Assembly: GCF_040712315.1 (NCBI RefSeq)
Contig: NC_134024.1
Span: 27,767,158-27,831,157 of the forward strand
DNA length: 64,000 nucleotides
Direction: 5' to 3'
From: Castanea sativa
Taxonomy: Eukaryota > Streptophyta > Magnoliopsida > Fagales > Fagaceae
Shown here: positions 1-11,927 of the stretch, piece by piece
Position numbering within the stretch: the stretch's first letter is position 1
Layout of the letters: each line of letters begins with the position of its first letter
Notes under the pieces: model-generated
Databases searched by the model: none
What the model saw: the letters and a program-made list of their open reading frames with translations, nothing else
Told to the model about the DNA's origin: nothing
Position numbers and translations under genes: made by a program

Positions 1-406
1 TTCTTTCTTTGTTGGGGATACATTGTTCTTGTACCTAGGTGTAGTGACCATTTTTGCATACATGATGCTTATCAAGTGATATATATGATGATGTATGTTT
101 TATTCACCTATTTCTACATGTGTTGTTTCTTTTCTCTCTTTATACACATGTTTCTTATTTGTATGCAATTTATTATTTCTGCTTAAGAAAAAGATGCGTG
201 ATGTGTTTTGTTTAAAGTGTTTCAGAAATATAGGTTGTCAAAATCTACTTGCCATAAACTCTTCTCTTTGCAAATTCTTTCAAGAGTTTGTGTTAGGATA
301 GATTTTATTGTACTTAACAAGTGAGTATGAGTTGAGTAATTTATGACTTCTCTCATATGTTCATTTGTTTCTTGTGGTTTTGTCACGAATTGCCAAAGGG
401 GGAGAT
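1..406 (+). mobile_element. 3' end of a Sirevirus-like Copia internal region, with polypurine tract
   Basis: There is no coding sequence here. The stretch ends with a polypurine tract at about 395-405 (AAAGGGGGAGA) directly before an LTR-like TG start at 407. The sequence just before the tract closely resembles that before the second LTR at 9392 (both have GTTTTGTCA, then GCCAAAGGGGGAGATTG), so both elements belong to the same Copia branch. The short ORFs here show no family features. Confidence 0.6.
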
Positions 407-1188
407 TGTTAGGACATATGTGCTTCATCTATCGAGGTTTAATAAGCTATTCTAGTTGTTGAGGTTTAAGAAAAACAGTTTTTCAGATCTGTTTTGATTT
501 CAATCTGTGGATATGTCTTTGGGCCTCCTTTTCTCATAACCCTAGGCATATAAAATGATTATTTTTAGGGCTGTCAAAGGAGATACAAGTTGCACAAGAA
601 TTTGAGCAAAGTTTGTTCAAGCAATTTGTGACCGGGGACAAAGTTTACCCTAGTTTATCTTTTTGTGAAGAAGCTGCTGTGTCTTTGCACCATAGGGTTT
701 TGTAACCAAGCATCTTCTTGTTATTTATTTTGAGGATGAATTGAGGAACTTTGCAGCCAACATCTTTCTCAAGTTGGTGATTGAAGTCGCGTACTAGGAT
801 TCGCGCAATTGGTTAGTCACGTACTAGGAACCGTGCATCTAAAAGGAGAGATTGTAACTACAGAACAAGTCTAATTGAGTATTGGGGTAAGGGTTTAATT
901 GTAGGTTGGTATAAGGCACTGAGATTCCTTTACTTGTAATCGCTTGTTGTGATAATAGTCGATTCTCGGGAGTGGTGACCTTAAAATCATCTGGTGGGGT
1001 TTTTGCCTTGGAGGTTTTCCCCCATTCGTAAACAAATCACTGTGTCAATTTATTTTCTGCTGTACTTTAGTTTATTGGTGATTTGTTTGTGCTACCACGC
1101 ATTTACATGTTAAATTGGTTAATTAATTGAACTTGGCTAATTAATCAATTAATCCATCATAAGGGGTCAATACATTTTTGGCCTATCA
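407..1188 (+). repeat. Copia LTR, family 1
   Basis: The LTR starts TGTTAGGACATATG directly after the polypurine tract and probably ends at CCTATCA (1182-1188); an alternative end is CA at 1174. It holds a GC-rich transcribed part ending in GGTTTTCCCCC, typical of Copia R/U5 regions. The expected primer-binding site is missing, because gag-like coding sequence begins within a few bases. It therefore has internal 3' sequence on its left and internal 5' sequence on its right. Confidence 0.55.
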
Positions 1189-2885
1189 TTTTTTGTGGTG
1201 TTTCTACTGATGAGTTTCACAGGATTTTGCATGTGAAGATTGCCAAAGAGCCGTGGACCATTCTTGAGACAACCTACGAAGGTGCTAAGAAGGTTAAGGA
1301 CACTTAGTTTCAAATGCTCACTACCCGGTTCGAAGAAGTAAAGATGAGCGACGATGAGTCGTTCGACTCCTTTTATGGTAGACTCAACGAGATAGTGATT
1401 TCCAAGCTCAATCTTGGGGAGAAGATTGGAGATGCTAAGGTGGTGAGTAAGATCTTGAGATCTTTACCCGAAAGCTTCCAAGCTAAGGTCACCGTAAAAA
1501 AGGAGAGCAAAGATTTGGACGAGATAAAGATTCAAGAACTCATTGGATCTCTCCAAATCTGTGAGCTCAGACTGCCTTCTCACAAGTCCAGCAAATCACT
1601 TGCTCTTAAAACTATAATTGAAAGAATGAGTGATTTCTTCGATGAAGATGATGTAGAGAAGGAGTTGGCGTTTCTTGTAAAGAATTTTCGAAAATTTCTC
1701 AAGATGAAGAACAATGGGAAGTTGATTGGCAAAAGAAAGTTCTCATCCTCCAAAAATGACAAGAGGGAGTTCAAGAAGAAAGATGGGAAGGACTCTTCAT
1801 CTACTCAAGGAATCGTGTGCTATCAATGCAACAGCCATGGACACCTAAAGAAAGAATGTCCAAACTATTTAAGAGGAAAGGGTAAAGTGCTTACTACCAC
1901 CCTTAGGGGCTCAGAGAGGTTAAACTCCAATGCCAAAGGAGAATGTGATAGTAAGGGAAACTATTCAACCTTTATGGCAATTACCACGGTTGACTCTAGA
2001 GATGAGTTGAGCAATTTGGTTGATGAGCTAGGTGTACATTCTGAAGGTGAAGAAATTGATGATTCAAAAGATGAAGATGTGTATCTCAATGAAGGTGAGA
2101 AAAACCGTTAAGAAGTGTATGATGAATTACTTGAAGGTTGTGGCAAATATGCCAAAGTTGCAAAGAATGCAGTTAAAAAGATGAAGAAAATTGAAGAAGA
2201 GCACAAGTCCACACTTGTGCAACTCAAGGATGTAAAATGTGAAGTTGAAGGGCTGAAGGAAGAATTGTTGAATGCCTACTTGAAAATCAAGTTCCTTAAA
2301 CTTGAAATCATTCAAGCAAATGTCAAAGTGAAGCACATTTCCACCAGAAACTTGACAGTGTGCTCTCTTCTCAAAAACCTTCAAATGACAAGACCGGTCT
2401 AGGTTATGCCGGTGAAGGAAGCTCAAGCAGTGAACCCAAGAAGGAAGTGAGGTTCGTGTTGACCAAAAATGTAGAGAAGTCCAAGGTTAAGACCCCTGTT
2501 GTTGCAAAGAGAACCGTTGGTGCAAAACCAAAGGAAAAAGGGAAGTCATAACCCAAAAGTCAAAGGAAACCTCAAGTGAAGCATTTTTGTCATCATTGTG
2601 GCATATGAGGGCACACAAGACCAAATTGCTTCAAGCTTCAAGCTCTTAAGAGGGTTGAGTCTTTACGTGGCCAAGATAACTCAAGAAAAACGCCGAAGGG
2701 AAACCAAGCTGAAGAAGAAAATGAGGGGCAACTCATTGGAGATGTTATGAAAATGTTGAAGAACATTTCATCATGCCTTACTAGCTTTACCCCAAGGTTT
2801 GAGAGTTATGTCAATCGTACCCCTTCTTCCAAGGATTTCACCAAAAACACTTGTACAGTATGGGTGAAGAAGGGTATTCATGCAT
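1189..2885 (+). pseudogene. Broken gag of a Sirevirus-like Copia retrotransposon
   Basis: This is the remnant of a Copia nucleocapsid gene, which would package element RNA in cytoplasmic particles. Reading starts inside the gag (UBN2-type) domain at about 1191 with no start codon. An in-frame TAG at 1305-1307 interrupts it. The longest open part is 1314-2111 (265 aa), with a CX2CX4HX4C zinc knuckle at 1818-1859 (CYQCNSHGHLKKEC). A lysine/glutamate-rich coiled-coil-like part follows (2115-2402). A second zinc knuckle (2588-2629) is interrupted by TGA at 2606-2608, probably a former Trp codon. Coding similarity stops after VWVKKGIHA near 2885. No protease, integrase, RT or RNase H follows. The piece is non-functional. 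Confidence 0.75.
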
Positions 2886-4713
2886 GATCACTCACTTTGC
2901 CCATGCGTTAATACTTCCAACGTATTAGGGTTATAGTTTCATGCATCATGACATATGCAATCTTCTTGTGTCATTACTTCCGTTTTAAGCATGTTTCTTT
3001 TACAAGTCTTTGTTTGTTTACCTTGTTTTTGTTGATCTTACTTTATTTTTTTTGTTTTTGAGTGTGTTGAAAAATTCAAAAACTCATAAAAAGTGAAAAA
3101 TTTCAAAAAGTTTGATTGCTTGTGTTGTGTATATCACATGTTAAGTTTGGCCTTGTATCTCCATAGTAATGACGTAGTGCATTTACAAGCTTAGCTTGTT
3201 ATGTATGCACATTTTTTTCTAAGTGTGAGCGACATCTAGAAATCTACGTTTGATAGTTGTAAATAGATCTTCAAGATAATCATGAATGATTGGTCATTAG
3301 TCTTGTTTGATCTTGATACATACGTAGACTTGTGCCTATATATCTTCTCACAATTTTTTATCTTTTTCAAAGAGCTCTACAAATGTCAATCTCTAAAAAG
3401 AGGAAGAGTTGAAAAAGTCTTGCTTCAAAAATTAGTTTGACTAGGAAAAGGTGGAGCAAATATGGATTAAAATGTATGGTGCCAAAGCCAAAGGCTTATT
3501 CATCAAAGATATATCAAAAGGTTCATGGCATCGTTTCTTAAAAATTGAGTATGAAAAATGGAAGCCAAATGAAATCTTTCAATTAAATGTAAACATTTTG
3601 GTGAGGGGTTATATATGTTCATTTCTACAAGTGAGATAGGTCACTTGTCTTCGTACCAGTTGTGTATGACTTTTTGATTGAATTGATCATTGAAACATCA
3701 TACTAGACTATGGACTAGTTCATACTTGATTCACATATACAACACACAAGTCTAATGTTCAAAGAATACCTATTTCATTTGTGTGATTGTACGTGTTCAA
3801 ATGTAATATGTGTATACTCAATTGCTTGATGATCAAACCCAAAAAGATTTTTGAGTATGTATATGTTTTTTAAAGTGTTTTTATGTAGCACTGTTGTGTT
3901 AAGAGTTTTTTTTTTCTTTTTTCCCAAAAGTCCGATTTGTTTTTGTTGAAAAACTCTTTCAGTGGCATTTTCGTGAGTAAGTTGCGAGTAAGAACCTACT
4001 TGCGAAAATGAGGAAGCCAATTTCAGTTTTTTCAAAAATTTAAATAGAGAGTTTCGCAACTCCCTCACAACTCTTTAGTGAGAAGAAACTTCCCGCAAAA
4101 TCTGTCCTGTGCTTCAGAGGCCATTCGAGCAACTTAGCGAGTAGCTTACCTGCGGAATGAGCGAATTTTTAGTTTTTAAAGGGCAAACAATGATAGTTTT
4201 TCAAATATCTCTTTTTTCCTCCTTCATGACTCTCTCAACCCAAAAAACACCTTTTCACTCAAAATCTCACCCAAAACTCAAGAACTTTCATCCCTAAGAC
4301 TCATCTAAGGTATGTTTTAACACATTTTCTCTCTTGAATCCTTAGATTAAGTCTTGAATTCTAGTATTTCTAGGGTTGGTATATTTTTGAAAGGGGTTGG
4401 GGAAAACTTATTTTCATGTAAATTTTTTAAATTTTCTTCATTGGGTTGTGTCCTATTGTGTTTGTTTGTGTTTATGTTGGCCCCAAGTGGTATTTTAACA
4501 TGTATTTAGGCAAGATTATAACATGTTCATGCATTGTTTTACGTGTTAGTGGTGTGTATGCACTTTAAATGTTTGATAAAATGCCCAAATGACATTTTCT
4601 TGTTGTTTTGGACTCCGATGAATACCAATTTTTGGGAATTACTATGTTTTTACGTGCTTAACATGTTTTGAACATTGGTTGTGTGTTTTACACACTTTTC
4701 CCCATGAGTGCCT
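2886..4713 (+). mobile_element. Non-coding Sirevirus-like spacer between gag and env-position ORF
   Basis: This AT-rich stretch has no sustained ORF. It contains short direct repeats of AAAAATTCAAAAA type near 3069-3110 and a possible splice donor at about 4310 (CTAAGGTATG). I infer it is internal retrotransposon sequence, because it lies between gag remnants and the env-position ORF and is interrupted by a cleanly inserted solo LTR. Where pol was lost cannot be seen; the junction should lie close to 2885. Confidence 0.4.
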
Positions 4714-7211
4714 TGTAACGTCCCAATCACACACAAAAAAAAAAAAAGTGGTCAGACTTTATTTGGACCACATGTGCCCACCTACCCCATTTAACCCCCA
4801 CCACTCATCTCACAAATATCTCTACTCTCTTTGGCCGGCTCACTTCATTTCTTTTCTTTCTTTTTTCATTTTCTCTCAACACAACACAAACATTTCTTTC
4901 ATATTCCCTCATCCTCTCCCGCAGTACCCATTCCAAATCCACATCTCCACCATCATTTTTCTGGCAAGATCACCAGAAAATTGTTGAGAACCCATAAGCA
5001 CCTTCACATCTTTTATTTGAGGTAAAAAAATTTCTAATCTTTTTGGTGGGTTTTATACTTTTGCTTGAGGATAATTTTTATCTAAGCTTTGATAATGATA
5101 CCCATGTGATTTATGAGCATTGGAAGTGATATTTATGTGTTTTTTTGTATGGGTTTTGTATTGGTGGAATTTTTGATGAGTGGGTATATATATTTTGTGC
5201 TGAAAATGGCTACTTGAGGTTTATGTATGGTGGAAAAATTTAGGGGTTTTAAGTTATAATGTGTGATGGTTAGTAAATTTAATTTTTCCATTGCTATTGG
5301 GTTTGTTTGGAGTTAGTTGAAGTTTTATTTTTCTTGTCTTGGAGGATATTGTGATTTTTACTTTCATGGGTCTCTTAATGATGTAGTATAATATTTATGG
5401 AAGCTAGTCATAATATTGAAGATGATATTAAATGGGTTAACTTTATAAATTGGAGTTAATGTCTTGTGAATCAATTTGTTGAGAAACTTTGGAAGTGGTA
5501 TATAGTATTATTGATAAGGTTAAACACTAGGCTTTCCAAATTAAGTGTTTATTTGGCAATTCCTAAATTGTGGCTAGATACAATTTCAAGCTCTATACTT
5601 ATTGTGATAGGTTTACTTGATATTGTTTAGGTTCTAGCTAATCTTCTTGGAGCTTGGAGAGTTAGGCTTTTGTGGTTGCGAGGTAAGTAGCTTCTTAATG
5701 GGATATTTTTAGAAAATTACCATATTTCACAAACGATGTTTTTGGGTCAAACACATTTTGAAAAATTATACATGGATATATGTTTTCTTAAAATTGTCGT
5801 GTTGTGACCCTATTACATATTATTATATATAAAAATGTACCATATTTGGTATTGCATTTGGGGAAATGCATGACTTATTGATATGGAAAAATGAGTATCT
5901 TTTATTTAATCTTTGATAAGGAAATTATGGATTCTATGGTATAATAGAAAATTTAAAGATGCTTATCTTGTCTTAGTACTTGAGAAATTGATAGAAAATC
6001 TTTTTGGCAAGAATGAAGTTAAAAGCCTTACAAACTTTGTGGAAGTAGATTATTTAAGGTCTTTCTGAAACTACTTGGATATAAACTATGTGTTTCAAAG
6101 TAATGTAACTTGTGGGCATCATGTAGTTTTAACACCATGTCATGTGTGATTTCCCGGTGATCACCCAATTTGTTTTTCGTAGTCTTTGTGACAACGAAAT
6201 CAAATCTAGGTCAGTGCCCTTTCACTTTGGATGACACGTTCTTCCTTGCTGTCCATGGGGGGAAGAGGTTCCTTGATTGTGTGTGGGTGAGGTTGCTGTC
6301 CATGGGGCCAAAAGACCGCATGTAAAAGAGGTCCTATTTGACGCGCTCTCTCTGCTGCCCATAGGGAGAGAGAAAAACCTTGAGGGTATGGGTGAGGCTG
6401 CTGTCCATGAGGTCAAGAGTCTGCATACCAGAGAGGACAATATCATGCTAGTTGTGAATGGGTGGATCCCCTGGCCGATCTATGTGATAGTGTGGTATAT
6501 TTGTGATAAACTGCCGTATGTTAGATTTTATGGTTGTGGAAATTATATTGTTAGCGCTCACAGATTATAGTATATAGTTTCAAGGTATTTACTTTGAGAA
6601 ATTTTGTGTTTCATTATTTAATCATTCTGGTCATATTATTATTATTGAAGATGAAGCTTGCATTTTCCCCACCCCCATTAATTATGCTACTTACTGAGCT
6701 TTAGCTCATCCCACTCTCTAACAGTTTTTCAGAGTAATTAGCCATACCTTGGATATGAAGCTTACTTCATTGGTGATGATTGAAGTGGGATGTTAAATTT
6801 GGAGATTTTTACTGTAAATGGTTGGTGACTTGAATTTGCTATGTTCACCGAGACATTAATTAATTCTATTGAAGGTTGGTCACTTGAGGTTTGTTAGCCT
6901 TAGGCGTGGTAGGCCTAGACTCGATATTAAGAGTTCTTATTCTTGATAAGATTGTGACTTTGTGTAATCCAAGAGTTTTGTAATATATATTCATGTATTA
7001 TGTGGAAGCACATGATTTTTAGTTATTGTTCATAAATGTGTTATAGAGCTCTGACTTGTAATGTGGAGATTTATGGTTATATATTTTTATCCTGTGGAAA
7101 TGAAAGGAAAATAAAGATCTCCCATAGTTTGGTTTTCCAAAAAGGAAAAATTTACAGGTACTTGAGATGTCTTTCTCACGCTTTGGACCCTTTGGGGTTT
7201 GGGGCGTGACA
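4714..7211 (+). mobile_element. Solo LTR, 2498 bp, Gypsy-like (TSD TGCCT)
   Basis: The element starts TGTAACGTCCC and ends GGGGCGTGACA, a nearly inverted pair with TG...CA borders. It is flanked by perfect 5-bp target duplications TGCCT at 4709-4713 and 7212-7216. There is no gag, pol, PBS or second LTR inside, so it is a solo LTR or possibly a very short non-autonomous element. About four ~50-bp imperfect repeats built on GCTGTCCATGGG lie near 6236-6440. Short ORFs inside have no family features. Confidence 0.8.
6236..6440 (+). repeat. Imperfect ~52-bp minisatellite inside the solo LTR
   Basis: The motif GCTGTCCATGGG recurs with small changes near 6247, 6293, 6351 and 6402, followed each time by purine-rich GAGG/AAGAG sequence. 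It is an internal decoration of the LTR with no coding meaning. Confidence 0.45.
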
Positions 7212-7466
7212 TGCCTTGTCATGCATTGTTCATTCATCTCTCATGCACACTACAAGCACACTTGATGCACACACTTGATCACTTGACATGTTTTGCATTT
7301 CATTCATGCTATATAAGTCTTGTTAGATCTTTAGCATTTAAAACATGATCTTGTGAATTTGTTTTATAGCTTTTATGTGATTGTAGGACTTTTTGTTCGT
7401 TTTATGGACTAGTATCTAATCAAGTTTGTTTCCTTGTTTGTGTTTGTGCGGTTGTTCTTTTTGCAA

Positions 7467-8582
7467 ATGTATCATCGTTCCTCTCGCAGTAAAGAACAAG
7501 TGATTGACCTCACATCATCCCCTGTATCAAAGAGGACCTGTCATTCGTCCGATGATTTTGACATTGAGAGATTCAAGACTCTCTTAGATTTTCAATTTTT
7601 CTCCAACAACTTCGAGGATGCTCCTACTGTGGTGGAAAGGGTTGTAAGATTTGATACCCTGGGATCCACCTTTATCCCTAAGATATTTGTGGATAAGGAT
7701 TGGGCAAACTTGTTTCGCAACTCTGAGGATCCCGTTGACGAATTGGTCAAAGAATTTTACTCGAACGCTTGGTTCACCGAAGTTGAACTGAAGTGTTGGG
7801 TTCGCGGGGAGGATTTTATGATCACTTTGGATTATCTAGCAAAGATTCTTCACATTAATCGTCCGGAGAATGTGGACATTTCACCGTATGATGACAGTCT
7901 ACCTTTAGTGACAGAGATTCTTGACATTTTAGGAGCTGATCATGAAGTCTCCTCTAAAGACACTTCCATTGGAATTGCAAAATTTGGATTGGAGTTAAAG
8001 ACTCTCACATTGATCATGTTTTTCAACCTATACCCTCTATCCAACATTGGTTTCATCAATCTTGGAAGAGCACAATTTTTGTGTGATTTGATCAAAGGAG
8101 CTCAAATTGATATTTGTGCTCACATATTTCAGACCATGGGGAAAACGACAAGACGATCAGCTGCAAGAATGTGTCTTCCTTTTTGCAGTCTTGTCATGAA
8201 GATCATGGTTCTTAAAGGTGTTCGTCCACCAAAAGAAGGAACTATCTTGCTTCATCAACGATCAATATCAATGATTTCACTTCAAATGAGCAAGAGTCAC
8301 TCCTTTGCTGAAAGGGCAAAGCATAGTCCCTCCAAGACTCCGAAGAGCGAATCCTCCCAACATGCCACTCCTTCCGAACATCGATCAGCTGCTCCCACTA
8401 TCCCCGGGCAACCCGAGACTACATTTCCTCACATTCCCGAGCCTCAGTCTACTAGCACTCAGCTGGGACCATCTAGCTCTCATCAGGATAAGTTAAGGAC
8501 CTTGATTAAGGGACTACATGAACGCATTTTAGGACTTGCTAACGTCATTTACTCAACCACAACCAGGTTCAGATTCTTCTAA
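7467..8582 (+). CDS. Env-position ORF, putative plant transposon protein
   Basis: The ORF encodes 372 aa from the ATG at 7467, which is the second in-frame ATG; an earlier one at 7434 would add 11 hydrophobic residues. The 7467 start is preferred because a pyrimidine-rich tract ending in GCAA, a decayed splice-acceptor look, lies just before it. The body (VDKDWANLF, ELVKEFYSNAWF, LKCWVRG) matches my memory of the 'putative plant transposon protein' family found in plant LTR elements. The last third is Ser/Pro-rich. A frameshift near 8560 cuts the end: another frame continues with LLTTIETQLDEIQ to a stop at about 8637. No signal peptide or membrane segment is evident, so an envelope role is not supported. 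Its job in the element is unknown. Confidence 0.6.
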   Translation: MYHRSSRSKEQVIDLTSSPVSKRTCHSSDDFDIERFKTLLDFQFFSNNFEDAPTVVERVVRFDTLGSTFIPKIFVDKDWANLFRNSEDPVDELVKEFYSNAWFTEVELKCWVRGEDFMITLDYLAKILHINRPENVDISPYDDSLPLVTEILDILGADHEVSSKDTSIGIAKFGLELKTLTLIMFFNLYPLSNIGFINLGRAQFLCDLIKGAQIDICAHIFQTMGKTTRRSAARMCLPFCSLVMKIMVLKGVRPPKEGTILLHQRSISMISLQMSKSHSFAERAKHSPSKTPKSESSQHATPSEHRSAAPTIPGQPETTFPHIPEPQSTSTQLGPSSSHQDKLRTLIKGLHERILGLANVIYSTTTRFRFF

Positions 8583-8639
8583 CCACCATTGAGACACAGT
8601 TGGATGAGATTCAACACAAGCTAGAGGAGAGCCTTTAGC

Positions 8640-9391
8640 TATTTCATGCCAAAAAGGGGGAGAACACTTAATGTGAATATGTTTGACTATAACATATAGT
8701 AAGGGGGTGAGCATCACTTGAAAGGAGGTATGCATATTGAAAGGGGGAGATCAGTGGCTCAAAAGGAGGAAGCTAACCTACAGCCACACACACTTTTGGA
8801 TAGTCTAACCATTGTTTGGCTAGTCAGTTTATTTTACGCTTTTATAATTTTTGGATGTTTACAATGCTTTTGTTTAAACCTTTCAAATACTTTAGATTAT
8901 AACTTAGTTTTTTCTTTAGTATTGTTTTGTATCTTGGTTTATATAGCTGTTTTTTGATGCTTATTGTTTACTATTGCTTATAGCCTTAGTTTCTTTAATG
9001 CATCATGTGTTTGTTGGACATGTAATTGATTTTAGCATTGCTCTTAATTGCATTGCGTTTTTGGATGATCATTTACTTTATAAATGGACATTGTAGTCAT
9101 TTCTCTAATGACTGTTTATGTTTGATCAAGTTATGCTTATTGTCATATATCCCTTTTGATATCTTGATCGCATTTTACTTGTTCCTTATACATACCTTGT
9201 GTTCTACTTGTTTTGAGCTTAATGAAATTTTGTTGTTATGTGCAAGTGTTTCAGGATACATTTGTATATGGTGCAAGTGCTTCACAACTTCTAGAGTTAG
9301 GTGTGAGTGAGTTTTGTCTATGTTCCGAAACTCACGTTTAAGTCTAGAGTCTGTTTAGGGGTTTTGTCATGGAATAGCCAAAGGGGGAGAT
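8640..9391 (+). mobile_element. 3' non-coding internal region with polypurine tract
   Basis: T-rich sequence without convincing coding runs from the env-position ORF to a polypurine tract at about 9380-9390 (AAAGGGGGAGA), directly before the LTR at 9392. This gives the orientation of the element as + strand. Confidence 0.55.
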
Positions 9392-9431
9392 TGTAAAGTT
9401 GTGATTTCCCTGTTTAGGGGTTTTGTCATGG
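9351..9431 (+). repeat. 22-bp direct repeat spanning the internal/LTR border
   Basis: A perfect 22-bp repeat lies at 9351-9372 (before the polypurine tract) and at 9410-9431 (inside the LTR). The matching part of the sister LTR at 36813 lacks it, so the LTR copy looks newly acquired. Confidence 0.7.
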
Positions 9432-10453
9432 GTTTAATTCTGTGCTAAATTTGATTGTATTTTCTTCAATCATTTTCCCTGTATGTATGTGAGTTTAATT
9501 GTAAGGGATGAGTGTGAGACATTAGTGAAGAATCAAGCTTTAAAAGTTGAAGAAGTGGATTTTGCGATTGGCTCGCGATTGTCTCGCGATAAGCAACTCA
9601 CGAAAAAAGCCACGTGTTGAGCACATGACTAGAAGATGAAGAGTCGTGCCAGGTTGTCTTTTTCGCGACTATCTCGCTGGTAAGGCCAACGTGCGAAGGA
9701 CCCATGAAAGTTTCTGTTTGGCAAAAAAGTTGTGTTCTGCTTTACCAAGTCTTTATCCATACTATATATACCCACACTATATATACCCTCATTACCCACA
9801 AATTGTAAGGTGTTCTTGTCAGGGAGAAAATTCTAGAAAATACACTTGAGAGTTAGAGATTGTTATACCCACAATCATCTACACATTTCTTTGTAATTTT
9901 TCTTAACTCCTACCTCTCCATCTCTATATCTTTGAAAGGTTGCTAGCCTAAACACTTAACACACTTATACTAAGTGTAAAGTGAGTTTTTGGTGCTGTTA
10001 GGAAGCATTAGAAGGTGCCATTCATTGGTGGATGCAATCAAGCTGGATTGTGGGATCCGGAAAGCTAGAGAAGACAAGGCTCCAAGAAGTCAGTTGATAG
10101 CAGGAGCTTGGAGGGCTCAGGTACATGGGGTAGACTAGGCTTTGAGGGTCTTTCGTTATTCGTGTACTTCAACTTTATTTTCTAGTGGATTGATTTCGAC
10201 TTGGAGGGTCGCAGAGAGGTTTTTCACTGAGTTCTTCGATTTTTTCTTCGATAACATGTCTCGGTGCTATCTTGTGTTTGCATCTTTCTTCCCTACTCTT
10301 TAAGCTTTCATTTTATTGTTGATAATGGATGAATATGGCTTAGGGTAGAGTTATCGGTTTATTGTGCTTATTTACTCTTGTTTCGCACTTAGTTTAAGTT
10401 AAAGTAAAAGCAATCCAGCCGCTTTTGTGTTTTAATACAAATCCGAGCTTTCA
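9392..10453 (+). repeat. Copia LTR, family 2 (3' LTR)
   Basis: The LTR starts TGTAAAGTTGTG after the polypurine tract and ends GAGCTTTCA. The end is fixed twice: by similarity to the solo LTR at 36813-37890, and because segmental-duplication homology resumes exactly at 10454. The next five bases (AAAAC) also occur at the matching uninterrupted site in copy B near 30592. No matching 5' LTR is in the window; the LTR at 407 belongs to another family. Confidence 0.75.
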
Positions 10454-11362
10454 AAAACAAAATAGTAAAATCCCATGTGTGTCTGACATTTTTGACCGAA
10501 AGCTCAAAAGTAGATATGTATAGGGAAGGTAAAAAATCTTTGGAGAAAACATGGGGACAGTGAGCTGAAGCCTGGAGGAGAAATTGAAGCAGAAGAAAGA
10601 AGAAAATACTAGAGAGGAATTTTGCAGTGAGCTAGTGGAGAAATCGAAGCCAAAGAAAAAGAAAAGGAAGAAGAAGAAGAAGAAAATAGAGGACGATTTC
10701 TGCCATTCAAACATCAAAATCAGACATCATCAACAATAACAGTATGACAGTGCAGAGTGCAGACAATAGAAGGAGCATAAGTATTCAAATAAACATTTTG
10801 GGCTGTTGCATGTCAGTGTCTAACTTGATACATAATTACATATACCTACTAAAATTGATTTTATTCCTTAAGGTCGAGCATCGCCATAAAATTCAAAACA
10901 GTTCATAAAGACATCATTGAGTCACAAATTACAAAACATGGGCTACCCAATTCTAAATTGGCCTTAATGCACTTAAAAGACTGATACGTAACACTGCCCT
11001 TAAATAGTGTACGTTGTCTTGTATGTGGCGTGAACTTGTCCTTGTTTCGAACACCTACAAGATAGCGTACCATCGTACCCTAATTCTAAACTTAGAAATA
11101 ATGGAGAGGTGATATATATGGTGGTTTGGGGATGTTAATAAAGTTCACTCTCAATGTGGGAATGAACCCAGACATCCCCTAAACCTCAAATACCCTCTAT
11201 AAAAGGGGATCAAACTCCACACTTGAAATCACCTTTGAGCAACCCCTTTATAACCCTATTTGACTTACAAAATCTACGCTAAAACATCCCCACTAGTTGC
11301 TCAATAGGCCTGAGGTTCAATTTCCCGTTTTTCTTTACTGATCAACTGATTTGAAATTAAGT
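10454..11362. other. Intergenic, copy A
   Basis: No gene is supported. An ORF on the - strand here is a low-complexity artefact of a GAAGAA-rich stretch (10600-10690). The sequence serves as the copy A partner of 30590-31336. Confidence 0.6.
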
Positions 11363-11370
11363 GTAACAAG

Positions 11371-11919
11371 CAGGACAGAGACAGAACTTAAAGGTAAGGG
11401 GGAAGCTTTGTTGTTGGACATAATTATTTTGTTTAAATTTTTTTAAATGGTTAGGTTGTTTGTTTTGGATAAAATTGGTTGATTGAGTTTAATTGTTTTT
11501 AGCTTTACTATTGGTAATTTTTGTTGTTAAATAATTTTTTTGAGCTTGTTTATTTTGCTTTAGATTTTAGATCTAGCTTTTAAAAGGAGGAAAATGCTAG
11601 AAATATAATTTTTTTTTTTACATACTATTAATGTGGTGAGTGGTTATTAGTAAGTAAAAATGTGATGTAAGTAATGGGTCCAAATGCAAATTAATTTTAC
11701 TACCTCAACAGTTTGTAAAAATGATATAGAAAAGTTTGTGGCTAGAATAGTATTTTTAAAAGAATCAATGATAATGTTAAGGGGGCAAAGTGTGATTTTT
11801 TACAGAACAAAATTGCTAAAATTAGTGCCTATGTATATATTAATGTACAAAAAAAAAAAATTTGGGGGGGGGGGGGGGGTGGGGTCATTGCCCCCCTAGT
11901 CCAGTCTCCCTCTGTGCTG
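11371..11919. mobile_element. hAT-type MITE, 549 bp (TSD GTAACAAG)
   Basis: The ends are inverted: CAGGACAGAG at the left and CTCTGTGCTG at the right. Perfect 8-bp target duplications GTAACAAG lie at 11363-11370 and 11920-11927, the size made by hAT transposases. Copy B has the empty site with a single GTAACAAG at 31337-31344. The right part carries a poly-G run and GCCCCCCTAGTCCAG, as in known plant hAT MITEs. There is no coding capacity. Confidence 0.85.
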
Positions 11920-11927
11920 GTAACAAG

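Noticed and set aside
95..428. Overlapping short ORFs on both strands
   Set aside because: No family features; they lie in retrotransposon non-coding sequence and across an LTR border.
4679..5025. ORFs of 102 and 64 codons
   Set aside because: They cross or lie within the 5' end of a solo LTR and are Phe/His/Ser-rich by composition.
10451..10717. Phe/Ser-rich ORF on the - strand, and its copy B partner at 30612-30851
   Set aside because: Products of a GAAGAA microsatellite read in different frames; not conserved between the two duplicate copies.
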